64,000 nt of DNA, taken from Hordeum vulgare subsp. vulgare (Eukaryota > Streptophyta > Magnoliopsida > Poales > Poaceae). The stretch is from assembly GCF_904849725.1 (NCBI RefSeq), contig NC_058518.1, forward strand, positions 506,465,225-506,529,224, in the 5' to 3' direction. Made by a program: the position numbers and the translations under genes. Shown here one piece after another: positions 33,075 through 44,017 of this stretch. The first letter of the stretch is position 1; each line of letters begins with the position of its first letter. The notes beneath the pieces are model-generated. The model did no database searches and was not told where the DNA came from. It saw only the letters and a list, made by a program, of their open reading frames with translations.

Positions 33075-34655
33075 TCAAAATGGCAAAGATTCGATCTTTA
33101 CCGAGAAAAGAATAGAGAAAGATCAAGAGAGTACGTTTTTGGACCTGACTTTGTCTCTTCATCTGCGTTTCTTATTTGAGTAGTATAAAACTTTATAAAT
33201 CTCAGAAATCGGTGACCGAATTTGTACATCTACTGGTAACATTATTGGACTAGACCACCAGCGGATAGGATTGCATAAACAAAAATTACGTTGCTATCTC
33301 GTAGGCACTTCCGTACAAGAATTGGAGTTCCTGCCACGAAAATTCCCAGCTAGAAAAGCTCGAGGCTCCTGAGTTGTTTGAGATCGACTCGTATTTTAAC
33401 ATGACTTGAAATCGATTCAAAATAAAATAAAAAGAGCTGAATATGAGTATTTTATGTAGGTCGATGGAAAAACGAGCTGATCTCGAACTAGTGTTGGCTC
33501 GCTGGATATTAGCTTGGTAGCATAAAGTAAATTAAATAATCTTCATGTTTATTAAGGAGAATTAGGATCATCCATTGTCATATATGTTTTGCACGTTTTT
33601 TTTTTCTTCATTTTATCTACCAGCAAACATGGAAAGTAAGTGTGAAGAAAATTTGGCCTCAATATGACATGTGGCCAACGGTGTGTTCAATATCTTTATT
33701 TTAACCAAATTTTGAGAGCAGACGGACCTTCGTTGTCTTCTATGCACAGTCTCCTGTTATTAAACAGTTTCAAATTAAGAAAGAATAAGTCAATTTATAA
33801 TTGTTTTACTGTGTTGTGGCTTGTCTTACTTTAAAATTTGCTTTAAAATAATATTAGAAATCATATTATTTAGCTCGAAAATAGCTCGAGCTCGACTCAA
33901 AATCGTTACAAGCTAAGAGCATCTACAACCGGACTTAGAAAATATTTTCGCTTAGAACCACCACAATCCTGAAGTTCTGACACAGATGGTTCTGAACGCA
34001 GCCATGGAAAAGTTCACCTTGACTGTCACGAGAGGTCGGCTCGCCTCGCCATATTAATGCCGTGCGCCCGTTAAGCAGCAAGATGAATTCCGTCCTACCA
34101 AACCTCAACTGGGCCGTGTCTAGTTGACGCTAATGCTAGATGATGAAGTTTCTTCTGGATGAACGTACGTACACTAGTCGATCGTAACGGCACGCAGCCA
34201 GCCACGTGCATGCGTTGACAGGGAAGGCTCTCGTCCGCACGCTCACATTTTATCCCATCCCCATCCCATCTTGTAAACTTCCACGCTCTGCTCTCTTCTC
34301 CTTTGTCAAACACATGGGAGGAATATGGACCGTTGGACTTTCCATGCAGATTGAGATTGCTATGAACGCAGCCATGGAAAAGTTTACCCTGACCACAATG
34401 ACGCCAAGTGGAAACTCAACTCATGTAAAAAAGATAGAAAGTGGAAACTCAACTCAATTCAACTACGTCGCGTCTTATCTTTGAAGCTTCTTCTAGATGA
34501 ATAGCACGTGAAATGAAATACGGGTCAGTACCAGCAAGCTTTCAAGTCACACTCAGTTTTATTAAAGTTTGTATATGAACAGTACATAGCCACATGCATG
34601 CGTTGACATGCAAAGGCCCGCCAACTGCAGTACCGTCATGAATACTCTGTTTTAG
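33075..34655. other. Gene-free stretch with local duplications
   Basis: No gene is supported. GCAGCCATGGAAAAGTT occurs at about 34000 and 34370, and a diverged copy GCAGCCGTGGAAAAGATT at about 35343. GCATGCGTTGACA occurs at about 34208 and 34598. GGACCGTTGGACTTTCCAT at about 34327 is echoed at about 35307. Harbinger-like AAGAGCATCTACAACCGGACTT lies at about 33915. Confidence 0.5.
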
Positions 34656-34666
34656 TACGTGCCATG

Positions 34667-35212
34667 CAGTGGCGGAGCACCCAGGTGGGCAAGGTGTGGC
34701 AGCCGCCACACCTTGATTTGCTCCAAATTCTGTTTATACATACGGTCATTCACCCACACTGTAGGAATACATTGACAGGATTAAAGAAATAAATGTAACC
34801 TGTGATGGCGATTCATCCGATGCAAGGAATAACTAAGGTTATGTTTGCTACCTGATGTTTGGATGGAATGTGAGCTACTCGCAGAGCATGTGCGTTTGTC
34901 TTTTTCATTATGGAAGATTCGCGTGATTCAGTCGTGTCATGGGAAGAAAATCTACCGAGTCAGGATTAAGGAGCTAGCTAGCTAGGTAGTCAGTAAGACA
35001 TTTATGTGTTTGCTGTGTGTTTGTTGCGAGCAAGCGGGGCGAACCAGTGAGGGTAGATGTGGGTATCGAGCAAGCGGCGGGCGGCTTGGCCGTTGGAAGC
35101 GGTACACCTAGCGGGCGGCGGCAACGAGTGATGACGAAACTGCGTGGACTCCGGCAAAGGGTCTGTCTTGAGGTTTCGCCCCACCTTAAATTTTTTTCGT
35201 CCTCCGCCACTG
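34667..35212. mobile_element. hAT-type non-autonomous element, 546 bp
   Basis: The inverted ends CAGTGGCGGAG and CTCCGCCACTG are flanked by a perfect 8-bp duplication GTGCCATG (34659-34666, 35213-35220). No transposase frame is present. It sits downstream of the small-protein gene at 35586-36080. Confidence 0.88.
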
Positions 35213-35585
35213 GTGCCATGCATGCTCTGTTTTTGCCAAACACATGGTACCTAGTATGAATTAGCATCAGGCTTTTCTATTCAGAGTTCCAGACAATGGA
35301 TTTGGACCGTTCGACTTTTCATACGGATTTTCCTTGAAAACGCAGCCGTGGAAAAGATTTGCCTTGACAAGGACGCCAAGCATGCATACAAAAGTGTCTG
35401 AACAGCTTAATCAGAATTGATTTCTACTGGGACCTTTCTTACAACAAGTTACCACAGTACAAATCATGAACAGTGCCGCCGCTTTTGTAGCAGCAACTAA
35501 TGAAAGGGAGCACACCATCATCCTGAAAAACCTCGCTTCAGATCGATCGACCGATCAACACGAGAAAAATTCGACCGCCCGGCAG

Positions 35586-36080
35586 CTAGGCGCGCGCGGG
35601 CGGCGCCGGCAGGTGCGCGGCGGAGGAGTGGAGCATGGTGGTGAGCTCCTTGGAGGCGACGATGGACTTGTAGATCTCCATGACCAGCCGCTGCTCGAAC
35701 TCGGACGCGCGGGCCGTGGCCGGCGGCAGCTGCTTCCGCCGCGGCACGCGCCTGGCCCAGATGCCCTCGGGCCCGCCGCCGGGCAGCGCCGTGGCCGACG
35801 CCTTCCGTGCCACCGCCAGCATGCCGCCCACGTACGCGTCCCGCGCCCGCGCCAGCAGCCGCCCCGGCGCCGCCACGAGCGCGCGCACGGCCCGCGCCCG
35901 CCGGACGAGGAGCCCCCGCAGCCGCACGCGCCACCCCACGCGCCGCGCGCCGCCCAGGCGCTGCGTGTTGCTGCCTCGGGCAGCCGACTTGCCGCCGGCC
36001 TCCAGGCGCTGGTAGTTGCGGCGGCGCCAGTGCGCGCGCACGCCCCTCGTGAACCCGATCGGGAACGCCTCCACCTCCAT
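35586..36080 (-). CDS. Small basic protein of unknown function, paralogue of the gene at 299-763
   Basis: A single exon encodes 164 residues starting MEVEAFPIGFTRGVRAHWRR. It shares with the protein at 299-763, in order, RRNYQRL, LLARARDAYVGGMLAVA, a WARRVPR-type block (WAKRVPR there) and FEQRLVMEIYKSIV. The frame is open upstream to 36371, but the ATG at 36080 aligns with the paralogue start and a CATAAAA box lies about 150 bases upstream. The protein is Arg/Ala-rich with no signal peptide or clear membrane span. The conserved C-terminal helix-like block may be a binding surface. Function unknown; conservation between two copies supports a real gene. Confidence 0.78.
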   Translation of the reverse strand: MEVEAFPIGFTRGVRAHWRRRNYQRLEAGGKSAARGSNTQRLGGARRVGWRVRLRGLLVRRARAVRALVAAPGRLLARARDAYVGGMLAVARKASATALPGGGPEGIWARRVPRRKQLPPATARASEFEQRLVMEIYKSIVASKELTTMLHSSAAHLPAPPARA

Positions 36081-36225
36081 GGCTCGGCCGGCGGCGAGGT
36101 GGACGGACGACCGGGGAGCTGAGGGTTTGGTGGCGAGGTGCTTGCTTGTCTCTTGGTGTGGCGTAGGTGCTGGGTGAAATGAGAGTTTGGTGGTGGATGG
36201 AGCGAAGTGTGATGCCGGCTCGGGT

Positions 36226-36233
36226 GTTTTATG
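36226..36233 (-). promoter_or_regulatory. TATA-like box of the 36080 gene
   Basis: Read on the minus strand, GCATAAAACACC lies about 150 bases upstream of the ATG at 36080, a suitable distance for a TATA box and short 5' UTR. Confidence 0.5.
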
Positions 36234-36655
36234 CAGAGTCGGGCGTGGTTGGTGGGGGTTGTGTGACGTAGTAACAAAATCATGGGGATTTGATGCGGAT
36301 GCCGTTTTGGCGGCAGTGGCCACGTTGAATTCACCCGTCCCGGCGTGCGTTGCCGTGGATAGCCGGCCCAAGGTCGTTTTCTTTCTTTCAATTCATTTGC
36401 GTCGATCATGCGTACGTACGTGCATGGCCTGCTGGCCAGCATATCACTAGTAAATGCAGCATGTTACTACGTGTTGAACGTCTAGAAGGCGCCTGGAACC
36501 GGGATATGGCTGACTAAACTGGTTGGTTGACGATTCCGTTGCTTCTGACATTTTAATTTACTTGTGTGTGTGTGTTAATTTGACCACTGGCCAGTCTAGC
36601 TTGCTTGGGGGCAACTACTCCCTCCATTTCCTCATACAAGGCCACAAACGCAAAA

Positions 36656-36771
36656 CACAAGTACGAGTGTAGTGTTTCTCAATCGCCTAGTAACATTTGA
36701 AGTTCAAATCAACCACAAGTACGAGTGTAGTGTTTCTCAATCGCCTAGTAACATTTGAAGTTCAAATCAAT
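36656..36771 (+). repeat. Two-copy 58-bp tandem duplication
   Basis: The unit beginning CACAAGTACGAGTGTAGTG occurs at 36656 and again at 36714, essentially without differences. The near identity points to a recent slip or repair event. Confidence 0.9.
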
Positions 36772-37282
36772 TTGTCCCTTGGGCTTCCTCCTGCCCGTCA
36801 ACCCCCACCCTCCCGCGCAGCCACTAGTCGAACCGTTGCCCCCTGCCGCTCAAAGGTCACCTCCAACGCACGTGTAACCGCATTGCTCTTTAGTCCCTAA
36901 CTAGTGGCCGGCCGGGAGGTGGTCTGGTCTGGTCTGGTCATTGACGATGAAAGTTACTCCTTCCAGGAACACAGTGCTCCTAGTCGTAGGCACGAGTACA
37001 TGTGTTAAGCCTGCGGAATAATCGCTTAATTTGGAGGTCAAGTTAGGTGCCGTGTCAAATTAAAGCACGTGGCGCCGTAGGGAGTCGTTAATCAATGAAT
37101 CAAGGAGCGGAGCTAATGGTCATAGTCAACTAAGGAATCACGGGTCATGCATGAGTAGCTTGCTGCTTTGCAACTTCTTTCATTTAACTATTGCGTACGT
37201 GCCCGTGCGTTTGGCATGGTGTTTCCAATCCGTGGTGTAGCTATGATTTCTCGTTTATAAGGATCCACTGAGCTTTGTTTTA

Positions 37283-37393
37283 TACTCCCACCGTCCCAAA
37301 ATAAATGACTCAAAAATAACTCAGTTTTGTACTAACTTTAATACAAAACTAAGTCATTTTTGGATCACTTGCTTTGAAACGAAGGAAGAACTA
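37283..37393. mobile_element. Stowaway MITE
   Basis: TA-flanked hairpin of about 110 bp. CTCCCACCGTCCCAAAATAA on the left pairs with the degenerate right end GAAACGAAGGAAG; inner arms ACTCAGTTTTGTAC and ACAAAACTAAGT pair well. Confidence 0.75.
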
Positions 37394-37699
37394 TACATAT
37401 ACCATGTATGATCATGTATAACCAGGACTCGACCGATCGACTCTCCCTTTGCTTGACCGCGCGCTTGCACTTTTGGGATGGCTCGTGACGTGACAACCCA
37501 ACGGAATGGTCCACATATCCAGGGTTTTGACATTTTACGGCTCCCGTGCTTACATTGGATCATGGGTGTTTTATATAGGATCTGCAAATTCTTAGCCGTC
37601 TGAGAACTGGTGTTGGCTTGGACGAGTAAACAGTTTGAACATCCCGTCACTTCGCTTCTTAGCGTTTGTATTTGACCGTTGACCATTTAGTAAGTAGAG

Positions 37700-38126
37700 T
37701 ACCATCTCTGTCCTGGTTTATTAGATTTCTTTGTATTTTGTATTGAATTTTAATTATAGATTTAACTAACATAATGCAGTGGTGGAGCTAGCCTGCTCAA
37801 GGAGTCGGGGCAAATCCTATGTGTGATGACATTGCCCAGCATTTGCCCCACTAATTAGCAATACTAATCCATGTTGGCTTTGTGTTATTCAACCAATATA
37901 TAATGGACGTAGCAGCCCGGACAGCTGCCCATGGTCGCCGGGAGCTAGCTCCGCCGCTGACATAATGCTAGTGCATGTCATAAAATATATCGTTGGATTT
38001 GTATTTAAACATAGTTTTTTAATGATATTACTTTTTCTGACATGAACTAACATTTTATCGGTTAACTTAAATCTAGTCAAAGTTTGACACACAATACAAA
38101 GAAGATCAATAAACAGGAGGAAGGTA
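37700..38126. mobile_element. Stowaway-like MITE containing a nested hAT MITE
   Basis: The TA-flanked left end CTGTCCTGGTTTATTAGATT and the inverted right end with AATAAACAGGAGGAAG match a Stowaway family. TTTGTATTTTG and CACAATACAAA continue the inverted arms. The hAT MITE at 37777-37959 splits the left arm from the interior. Confidence 0.7.
37777..37959. mobile_element. hAT MITE, 183 bp
   Basis: The ends CAGTGGTGGAGCTAG and CTAGCTCCGCCGCTG are inverted repeats. A perfect 8-bp duplication ACATAATG flanks it (37769-37776, 37960-37967). The end sequence resembles the hAT element at 34667-35212. Confidence 0.9.
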
Positions 38127-38339
38127 ATAGTTTGGTGTGCTTTGATGAGTTTGCGTCGCTGGCTACTGGGCCGTTAATTTTATCAAAATCAACGGAAGAT
38201 AGTATCCCAGCGCAAAAATAAAATAAAAATAAATAAATAAATCCGGAAGATAGTATCGTCTACAACCAGGAATTTTCCTTCATGTATACTGTGTGAGTCA
38301 TGAGATGGTAATACTAAAGTGTCTAGTCAAATCAAACCA

Positions 38340-38950
38340 AATCGCGTTATTGTGCCTTCAATTGACCAGCCAACGAATAGTCAAGGGAGGAATCGCATGG
38401 GTCAGTGGCTTGCTGGTTTATACGTTCGTTATGTGTACGCATGCATGAGAGTTTAAAATGCTGAATATAGTATATATAAAGATTCGTGTGATGACGATCG
38501 GGACTAGCTATGTGAAGCGATAGATATAAGGGAAGGGAAGTGACGTGCGGTGAGAACCGGATCAACAGAAGCCAGGTTTGACATGCCGGCCCAGATGCCG
38601 TCAGAAAAAGTGTTTGCGTGGATCGTGTCAGAGGAAGAGAACAAGTTCTTTGCTCGAATGATTTTTTATGCCTGGTGAAAATTGTGATGCCCTTGGGTTT
38701 TGGGTGGTGGTTTCTCGTCGGACGGAAGAGGAGTCGGAGTTTGGTGGATGAAATTGTGTGTGTCATGTCGGCCGCCTCGTGTCTTGTATGGAGAGTCCGC
38801 TGTGGTTGGTGTGGACACGCTAAATTCAGTCGTAGTGCAAGTGCAAGTGCACGAGGGTTGGTGACCCGGCGTGCGTTGCTAATCCATCCGGCCCGTCGTT
38901 TTCTTTCATTTACTCACACCAGTAAACGTGCACGTGTAGATCCACGTCTA
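38340..38950. repeat. Diverged copy of sequence upstream of the 36080 gene
   Basis: GGAGTTTGGTGGATG, CCGGCGTGCGTTGC and GGCCCGTCGTTTTCTTTCA at 38700-38915 match in order 36185-36395 (GAGTTTGGTGGTGGATG, CCGGCGTGCGTTGCC, CCAAGGTCGTTTTCTTTC). Also, GGAATCGCATGGGTCAGTGGCTTGC near 38390 resembles 37135-37165. A short CCCAGATGCCGTC near 38590 recalls coding CCCAGATGCCCTC at 35757. It may be the relic of a third paralogue. Confidence 0.5.
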
Positions 38951-38989
38951 GACTAATATTGTAAATATACATAAGAATTAACATGCAAT

Positions 38990-39379
38990 AAAAGATATTT
39001 TGATTTAGAGACTTTTTTCAATTTTTCTAGAGAACATCATTTTCGGGGTCAAATTAATATTGCCAAAAGGGGGGCTGAAAATGTAAGTCATTTTCAAATC
39101 TATGAGGAAAAAAGTGTGAAATTGTCATGGATTGATAAGTATATTAGTATTGATCTTACAAACGAAAACTTAAATATTTGTGCATACTTTAATTTTTTAG
39201 TCAGAATTGCACCAAAATGGGGCTGAAACTAAAAAATTGAGGGTAATTCATTTTGACAAAAATGTATGAAACTTATATAGAATGATAATAATATTAATTT
39301 TTAATTTACAGAATTTTTTCAAATTGTTATGAACAATTCCTTTTTTATCAAAATTTGACACAAAATGGGCTAAAAATTA

Positions 39380-39383
<4 letters not shown>
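38990..39383. repeat. Degenerate tandem repeat of about 150 bp, AT-rich
   Basis: Three diverged units share a TTTTTTCAATTTTTCTAG-like start, a GGGGCTGAAA block and an AATGATAATAAT/ATTGATAAGTAT block. No coding content. Confidence 0.45.

Positions 39384-39462
<79 letters not shown>
39384..39462. repeat. (TA)n microsatellite
   Basis: About 39 uninterrupted TA units. Confidence 0.97.
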
Positions 39463-39464
<2 letters not shown>

Positions 39465-39603
39465 CATTGTTTGGTTGTTGTTTTATACTCTTTGGGTGTA
39501 TAAAAAGCGGCGCGAAAGCCGTAAAATCGAGGTAGAGCTAGACTTCAAATTAAGTCTAAAATGCGACCAGACCGTCAAAACTCGAAGGTGTGGTTTTACA
39601 ATA

Positions 39604-39761
39604 ATGCTAGACCAAAGGTTTACTTAACCTTTCAAACTAATTCTTCTTCCCACTCTGATTTTCAGTGAATGTGGGGTCCCTCATCTTTCAATTACCAACC
39701 ACAATCCTACATATCAGTTTGGACGTAAAAATCTTTAAGTAAACCTTTGTAGACGTAGCAT
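39604..39761. mobile_element. MITE-like inverted repeat in the 3' flank of the F-box gene
   Basis: ATGCTAGACC and AAAGGTTTACTTAA at the left pair with TTAAGTAAACCTTTGT and AGACGTAGCAT at the right. The target duplication is unclear, so the superfamily is open. Confidence 0.5.
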
Positions 39762-39783
39762 TAATCGTGGTTTTATGGTGCAG

Positions 39784-40980
39784 CTATCCTCCCTGGCTTG
39801 GAGGGAATAGCCACGTCACCGGGAAGCCTTTTAACGGGCACACCGGCGTGTCCAGGAACAAGTGCGACCGCCGCGTCCTCATGTCGTAGACGCTGCAGTA
39901 GAAGGGCTCCTGTTTCTGGTAGTATCTATGATTGTATCTTCCAGCACTGGCGTCCTCCGTGAAGAAGATACGGCACCCGGTGTCCTGCTCGGCGGCGCCG
40001 GTAACATGAACCGCTCGGGAGCACCATGGCCCGACGAACAGCACCCGGTCGTCGCCGACGCTCGTCAGCCAAACCCACCGCGGCCGCGCCAAGTCCGCCT
40101 CGAACACCTTGAACCGGGTTCCCATCTCCAGCTCCAGCGCATTGCATAGTACAACCACCGGCCCTGTCGCCGTCTGCTTCGCCTTGTTCATAGGACGATC
40201 CTCCCTGCAGACCAGCAGCAACGTCCCGCTGGATTCTAGCAGGTATCGCGGCGAGTCTTCGACGGCCCAACGGGGGTTATGCAAGATGTGGTCGACCCGT
40301 GACACGGTGGGATCGCCGGTGCCGATGGACACGGATAAGAGCCCGTCCCAGCTGTCGAGGGCGTAGAGCTTTCCCCCGCACCAGACAATGTCTTGGAGGT
40401 GGCGAAGCTCGTCGGGTGTGCAGATCGACCACCACGAGGACGCCCCTGGCCGGCACAAGGCGAGCTTGCTATACGTCGTCGATGCCTCGTTATCGACCAC
40501 GATCGCGGCGATGAGGTCGTGGGAGCACACGACGAGCTTCAGCATGTTGGGCTTCGGCTGGTCGTTGGCGACGAGGAGAGGCACGTTGGGGGCGTATGTG
40601 TCGGAGAGGCCGGGGAGCAGGATGGTGGTGGACATGGAGAAGGGGCTGACCAGCGTGTACGCGCCGTCGAAGCGCTCGAACACGAGCCACTCGCCGCAGG
40701 AGCTCTGCGCGTGCGGCAGCTGCCGGTGGCGGTCGAGGTGGAGCGGCAGCGGCCGGAAGGCGGAGCCCGGCAGGCTGTAGAACGTCCGGTCAGGCAAGGC
40801 GAGCCACGGGTAGTGCGAGGGCGGAGGGCTCTGCCGCGCGGAGGCTCGCCACTGTTTGCAGACGGCGGCGAAGCGGACCCGGTCGGCATGGCAGGAGAGG
40901 CGGCGGAGCACGACGCCCGCAAGCTCGATGGGGATGCTGGACCATCTGGGAACATCGGCACGCCGTGCTGGCGACGACAT
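39784..40980 (-). CDS. F-box protein with DUF295 domain
   Basis: A single-exon frame encodes 398 residues from the ATG at 40980 (MSSPARRADVPRWSSIP). Residues about 12-50 (SSIPIELAGVVLRRLS followed by RVRFAAVCKQWRA) form an F-box, which binds SKP1 and places the protein in an SCF ubiquitin ligase. The rest matches the plant DUF295 family: YPWLALPDRTFYSLP, GEWLVFE, WSICTPDELRHLQDIVW, VLFVGPWCSRAVHV, CRIFFTED and the C-terminal SVYDMRTRRSHLFL. Such genes are numerous and fast-evolving in grasses. The frame is open to 41133, but the 51 extra residues do not look like the family, and an ACATATACTG word near 41075 suggests a transcript start between. The target protein is unknown. A MITE-like repeat lies just past the stop. 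Confidence 0.88.
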   Translation of the reverse strand: MSSPARRADVPRWSSIPIELAGVVLRRLSCHADRVRFAAVCKQWRASARQSPPPSHYPWLALPDRTFYSLPGSAFRPLPLHLDRHRQLPHAQSSCGEWLVFERFDGAYTLVSPFSMSTTILLPGLSDTYAPNVPLLVANDQPKPNMLKLVVCSHDLIAAIVVDNEASTTYSKLALCRPGASSWWSICTPDELRHLQDIVWCGGKLYALDSWDGLLSVSIGTGDPTVSRVDHILHNPRWAVEDSPRYLLESSGTLLLVCREDRPMNKAKQTATGPVVVLCNALELEMGTRFKVFEADLARPRWVWLTSVGDDRVLFVGPWCSRAVHVTGAAEQDTGCRIFFTEDASAGRYNHRYYQKQEPFYCSVYDMRTRRSHLFLDTPVCPLKGFPVTWLFPPSQGG

Positions 40981-41159
40981 GATGGTGGGTGTTGTTGCTG
41001 ACGGTGGACGTGGACGAGACAGCTCCGGCGTGCTGCAAGCCTGTATGTCCACCGGTCCCTGCGTGGGAGCAGTATATGTACAGGCGGCTGGCACGACACC
41101 AAGACGTTTTCCTTGCTGATTCGGAAGCGTCATCCTTCCCGAACTCGGACTAGCTCAAA

Positions 41160-41429
41160 AACTACCAACGGCTCCCAAGGTATCGGGACCTCCAACCGAC
41201 CAGAGAGCAACAAGGTGACGCTATTTCGATATCCAGTATTGTTTGGGCATTTCAATACCTCTCCTCTTAGATGATTTTGTCAATATAAAATTTGAAGAGG
41301 ATTTGGCCGAGAAATTACGTTCGTCCTAAAGTTTTGCATCTTAATTTTATTATTTGTGTTGAACGTGAGGAAGGCTAGAATTCGCTTCAGAGACGAAACT
41401 CGTCAATGTAGAAAAGTAACACCTAAGCA
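41160..41429. other. Gene-free flank between the F-box gene and the LTR nest
   Basis: Nothing identifiable; moderately AT-rich sequence without supported frames. Confidence 0.4.
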
Positions 41430-41434
41430 AAATA

Positions 41435-41559
41435 TGTTAGAAGGGTGAGAGAGATTGGTGGAATAGTTATATATATTACAATGACCAATTTAAAGTACAA
41501 TATAAGGTATGACAAATCCTAGTCTATATTATATTTCTTAATAATCAAGATACTCAACA
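41435..41559 (-). repeat. Left (3') LTR of the outer element
   Basis: Starts TGTTAGAAGGGTGAG and ends GATACTCAACA; about 30 bases shorter than the right LTR. Confidence 0.8.
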
Positions 41560-42878
41560 TCCCCCCGTAGTCACAATGGTAGCGACGCATACGGTGAGAC
41601 TGGAGAACAATCCGAATGTAAGCCGACAGTCATCCTCCCACTGTCGTAACGGTCGATGCATCGCGGAAGTTATGGCCGGAGTGGAAACCGACGAGGTTGC
41701 TCAAACAAGGCGGTAGCCCTTTGTGCCGATGTCAAGGTAGCAGAGAGCGTAGGGGGGGGTGTAGCCGTGGTCGAGGTAGCCGAGAGCGTAGAATGGTGTA
41801 GCCGTGGTCGAGGTAGCCGTGCGAAGAACGTCGTGGTCGATGTCGAGTTGGGTTAGCCGGTGTCCAGGAAATCGCCGTAGAGCCGCACGTGCAAAGAGGC
41901 GCCGAGTTAGTCGTGAGCGCAGTGTTGTTGAAGTAGTGGTGCGCCGGGAAGAAGACATAGTTGAGAAGCGTCGCGTCAGGTTTGCCAAGCCGGGGGACGC
42001 ATCATGGATGGAGGCACGCATCGGTGTTGCCAGCATCGCGCATGCGTAGACGGACGAAGTCGATGTTGACGATATGTCGCTCCACGCTTGCTAGGCCTGG
42101 GAACACAGGGGGACGAAGGCACGCGTCGGTGTTGCCAGCACCGGGCATGCGTAGACGGGGACCTGCACAAGTGTCAATGAGGCTAGTAGAGAAGGATTCA
42201 ACGATAGTTGCGGCACAAATCGGTAGGGGCGATGTTACCCGCGATGGTCGGAGTAGACGAAGTGGTCGGGGAAGACGACGTCGAAGCTGGCGATGAGGTG
42301 GTGCTGGACGGAGATGAAGGGGGTGGACGTGTGACGCAGCTCCGATGAGCGAGCTGCAGCGACGCCGAAGGAAAGCGGCGGCCTGACAGCGGCTGGTTAG
42401 GAAGGCAACGACATTGCTCGAAGTAGGCGAGGAAGAAACCGACAGCGTAACGAAGACCGACGCGGACGATGGCGTTCTCGCACCGAAGGAGATGGGACGG
42501 CGCATACCAAAGAAAGTCGAGGCCCAGGAACGGCGGAGTGGACCGCGCACCGTGGCGCTATAGCCCAATGGGGTGACGAAGCGACAGCGCGCGGGTCGTG
42601 GCGACGATGGAAGACCTCGGGGCGGCGTCGTAGACCGCGTGCCACGATGCGACGGTCCACGGTTCCATGCAGCCACAAGGATGACCTCGGGCGGCGGCAG
42701 CGACCACGTGTCGCGGCGCTACAGCCCGAAGGGGTGGTGTAGCGGCAGCTCGCGGGTCACGGGAACCGCGTGTCACGGCACTACGGCCCAAAGAGGGCGA
42801 CGTAGCAGTAACGAACGAGTTGGTGCAACCGCGGGGAGAACCAGGGGGCGGTGGTGCTGCGGCCCGACGGGGCGACGC

Positions 42879-43359
42879 CAAACGTGGCCAAATGGGCCAT
42901 GCTTCCTGGGCCGGGCCGGAAGCACGGTGGCCCGGCATGCCACGGGCCATGCACGACACGGGCTAATCGGGTCGTGCCAGGCACGCAGCCCGTCTCGGGC
43001 CGTGCCTGGGCCTCAAGGCTAGGCACGCGGGCCGGCACGACATGGCACGTTTACTGTTTTTATTGTTATATATATATAAGATAAAAAATAGCTCAACATG
43101 TCAAAATCGTCCCAAAAAACAGCCCAACAGTCTAAAATCGGCCTAGAAAACAGCCTAAAAGGCTAAAAACCTAGCAGGCCAGCGGGCCTGGTGTGCCGAC
43201 GGGCCGGCTCGTATAGCTCCCGTGTCATGCCTGGGCCGGGAGGCTGAGCACGTGAGCCGACATGGCATGGCCCCGCTAATATTCGTGCCTCGACGGGCCG
43301 TGCCGTGCGAGGCCCGTTTATGGCGGACCGTGCGGTGCCGGCCCGTTTGGCCAGGACTG
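42879..43359. mobile_element. hAT-like non-autonomous element, relative of 27260-27623
   Basis: The ends CAAACGTGGCCAAATGGGCC and (inverted) CAGTCCTGGCCAAACGGGCC resemble those of 27260-27623. The interior shares GGCATGCCACGGG, CGGGCCTG and CTAATATTCGTGCC. The flanks GGCGACGC and GGTGATAC match only 5 of 8, so the copy is old. It lies in the internal region of the outer LTR element. Confidence 0.65.
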
Positions 43360-44017
43360 GGTGATACAGCGGCAGCCCGTTGCTCGATCTATGGAAGGGC
43401 GCGTCTTACTCGGGACACTCTTCATGGGACCTGCGGAGGCACGCGCAACCGACGGCCAGATCGGTCGCATGGTGTAGATGAGGTCGATAGTGGGCGAGCG
43501 GATGATCGTCGGGGACGTCGTTCGGTGGAGGCGGGGTGGCGCGTCCGAGATGAGGCCGGCGACGACGGTCGTGGGACGGAGCTGACAGCTGGCCCGACGC
43601 GGCCGACGAGGCAGCCGGCTCGACGCAGCCGCCCCGATTCGGCCGATGACGGTCGCAACCGGAGCCGGCAGCCGACCTGAGAAGGCCGACGATGCAGCCG
43701 GCGCGAGGCGGCCGACGAGGCCGACATGACCGTCAGCCAGTAGTCGGCCCAAGGTAGGCGGCGAGCCCGACGCGACTGGAACCGGCTGCCGGCCCAAAGG
43801 AGCCGACGCTGGCGGAGCTGGGAGTCGGGCCAATGCAGCCGGCCCGAGGCAGACGGTGCACGACCATGCAAGGCGACGGTGGAGGCAGTTGGTGATGAAG
43901 CAGTCCCGATCCGAGAAGGGGGACAAGAGCCGGTGGAGGGTGACAGGCAAGCAGACGCGCAATCGACGGCCGTGAGGGGCCGCCGCGTTTCACGAGGCCA
44001 CCGGGTCGGTGAAGAGT

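Noticed and set aside
39355..39627. 90-residue frame rich in Tyr-Ile repeats
   Set aside because: Pure translation of the (TA)n microsatellite.
41601..44012. GC-rich frames between the F-box gene and Angela
   Set aside because: They lie in the non-coding interior of the short-LTR element and the GGCC-rich hAT-like insert; no gag, pol or host motif.
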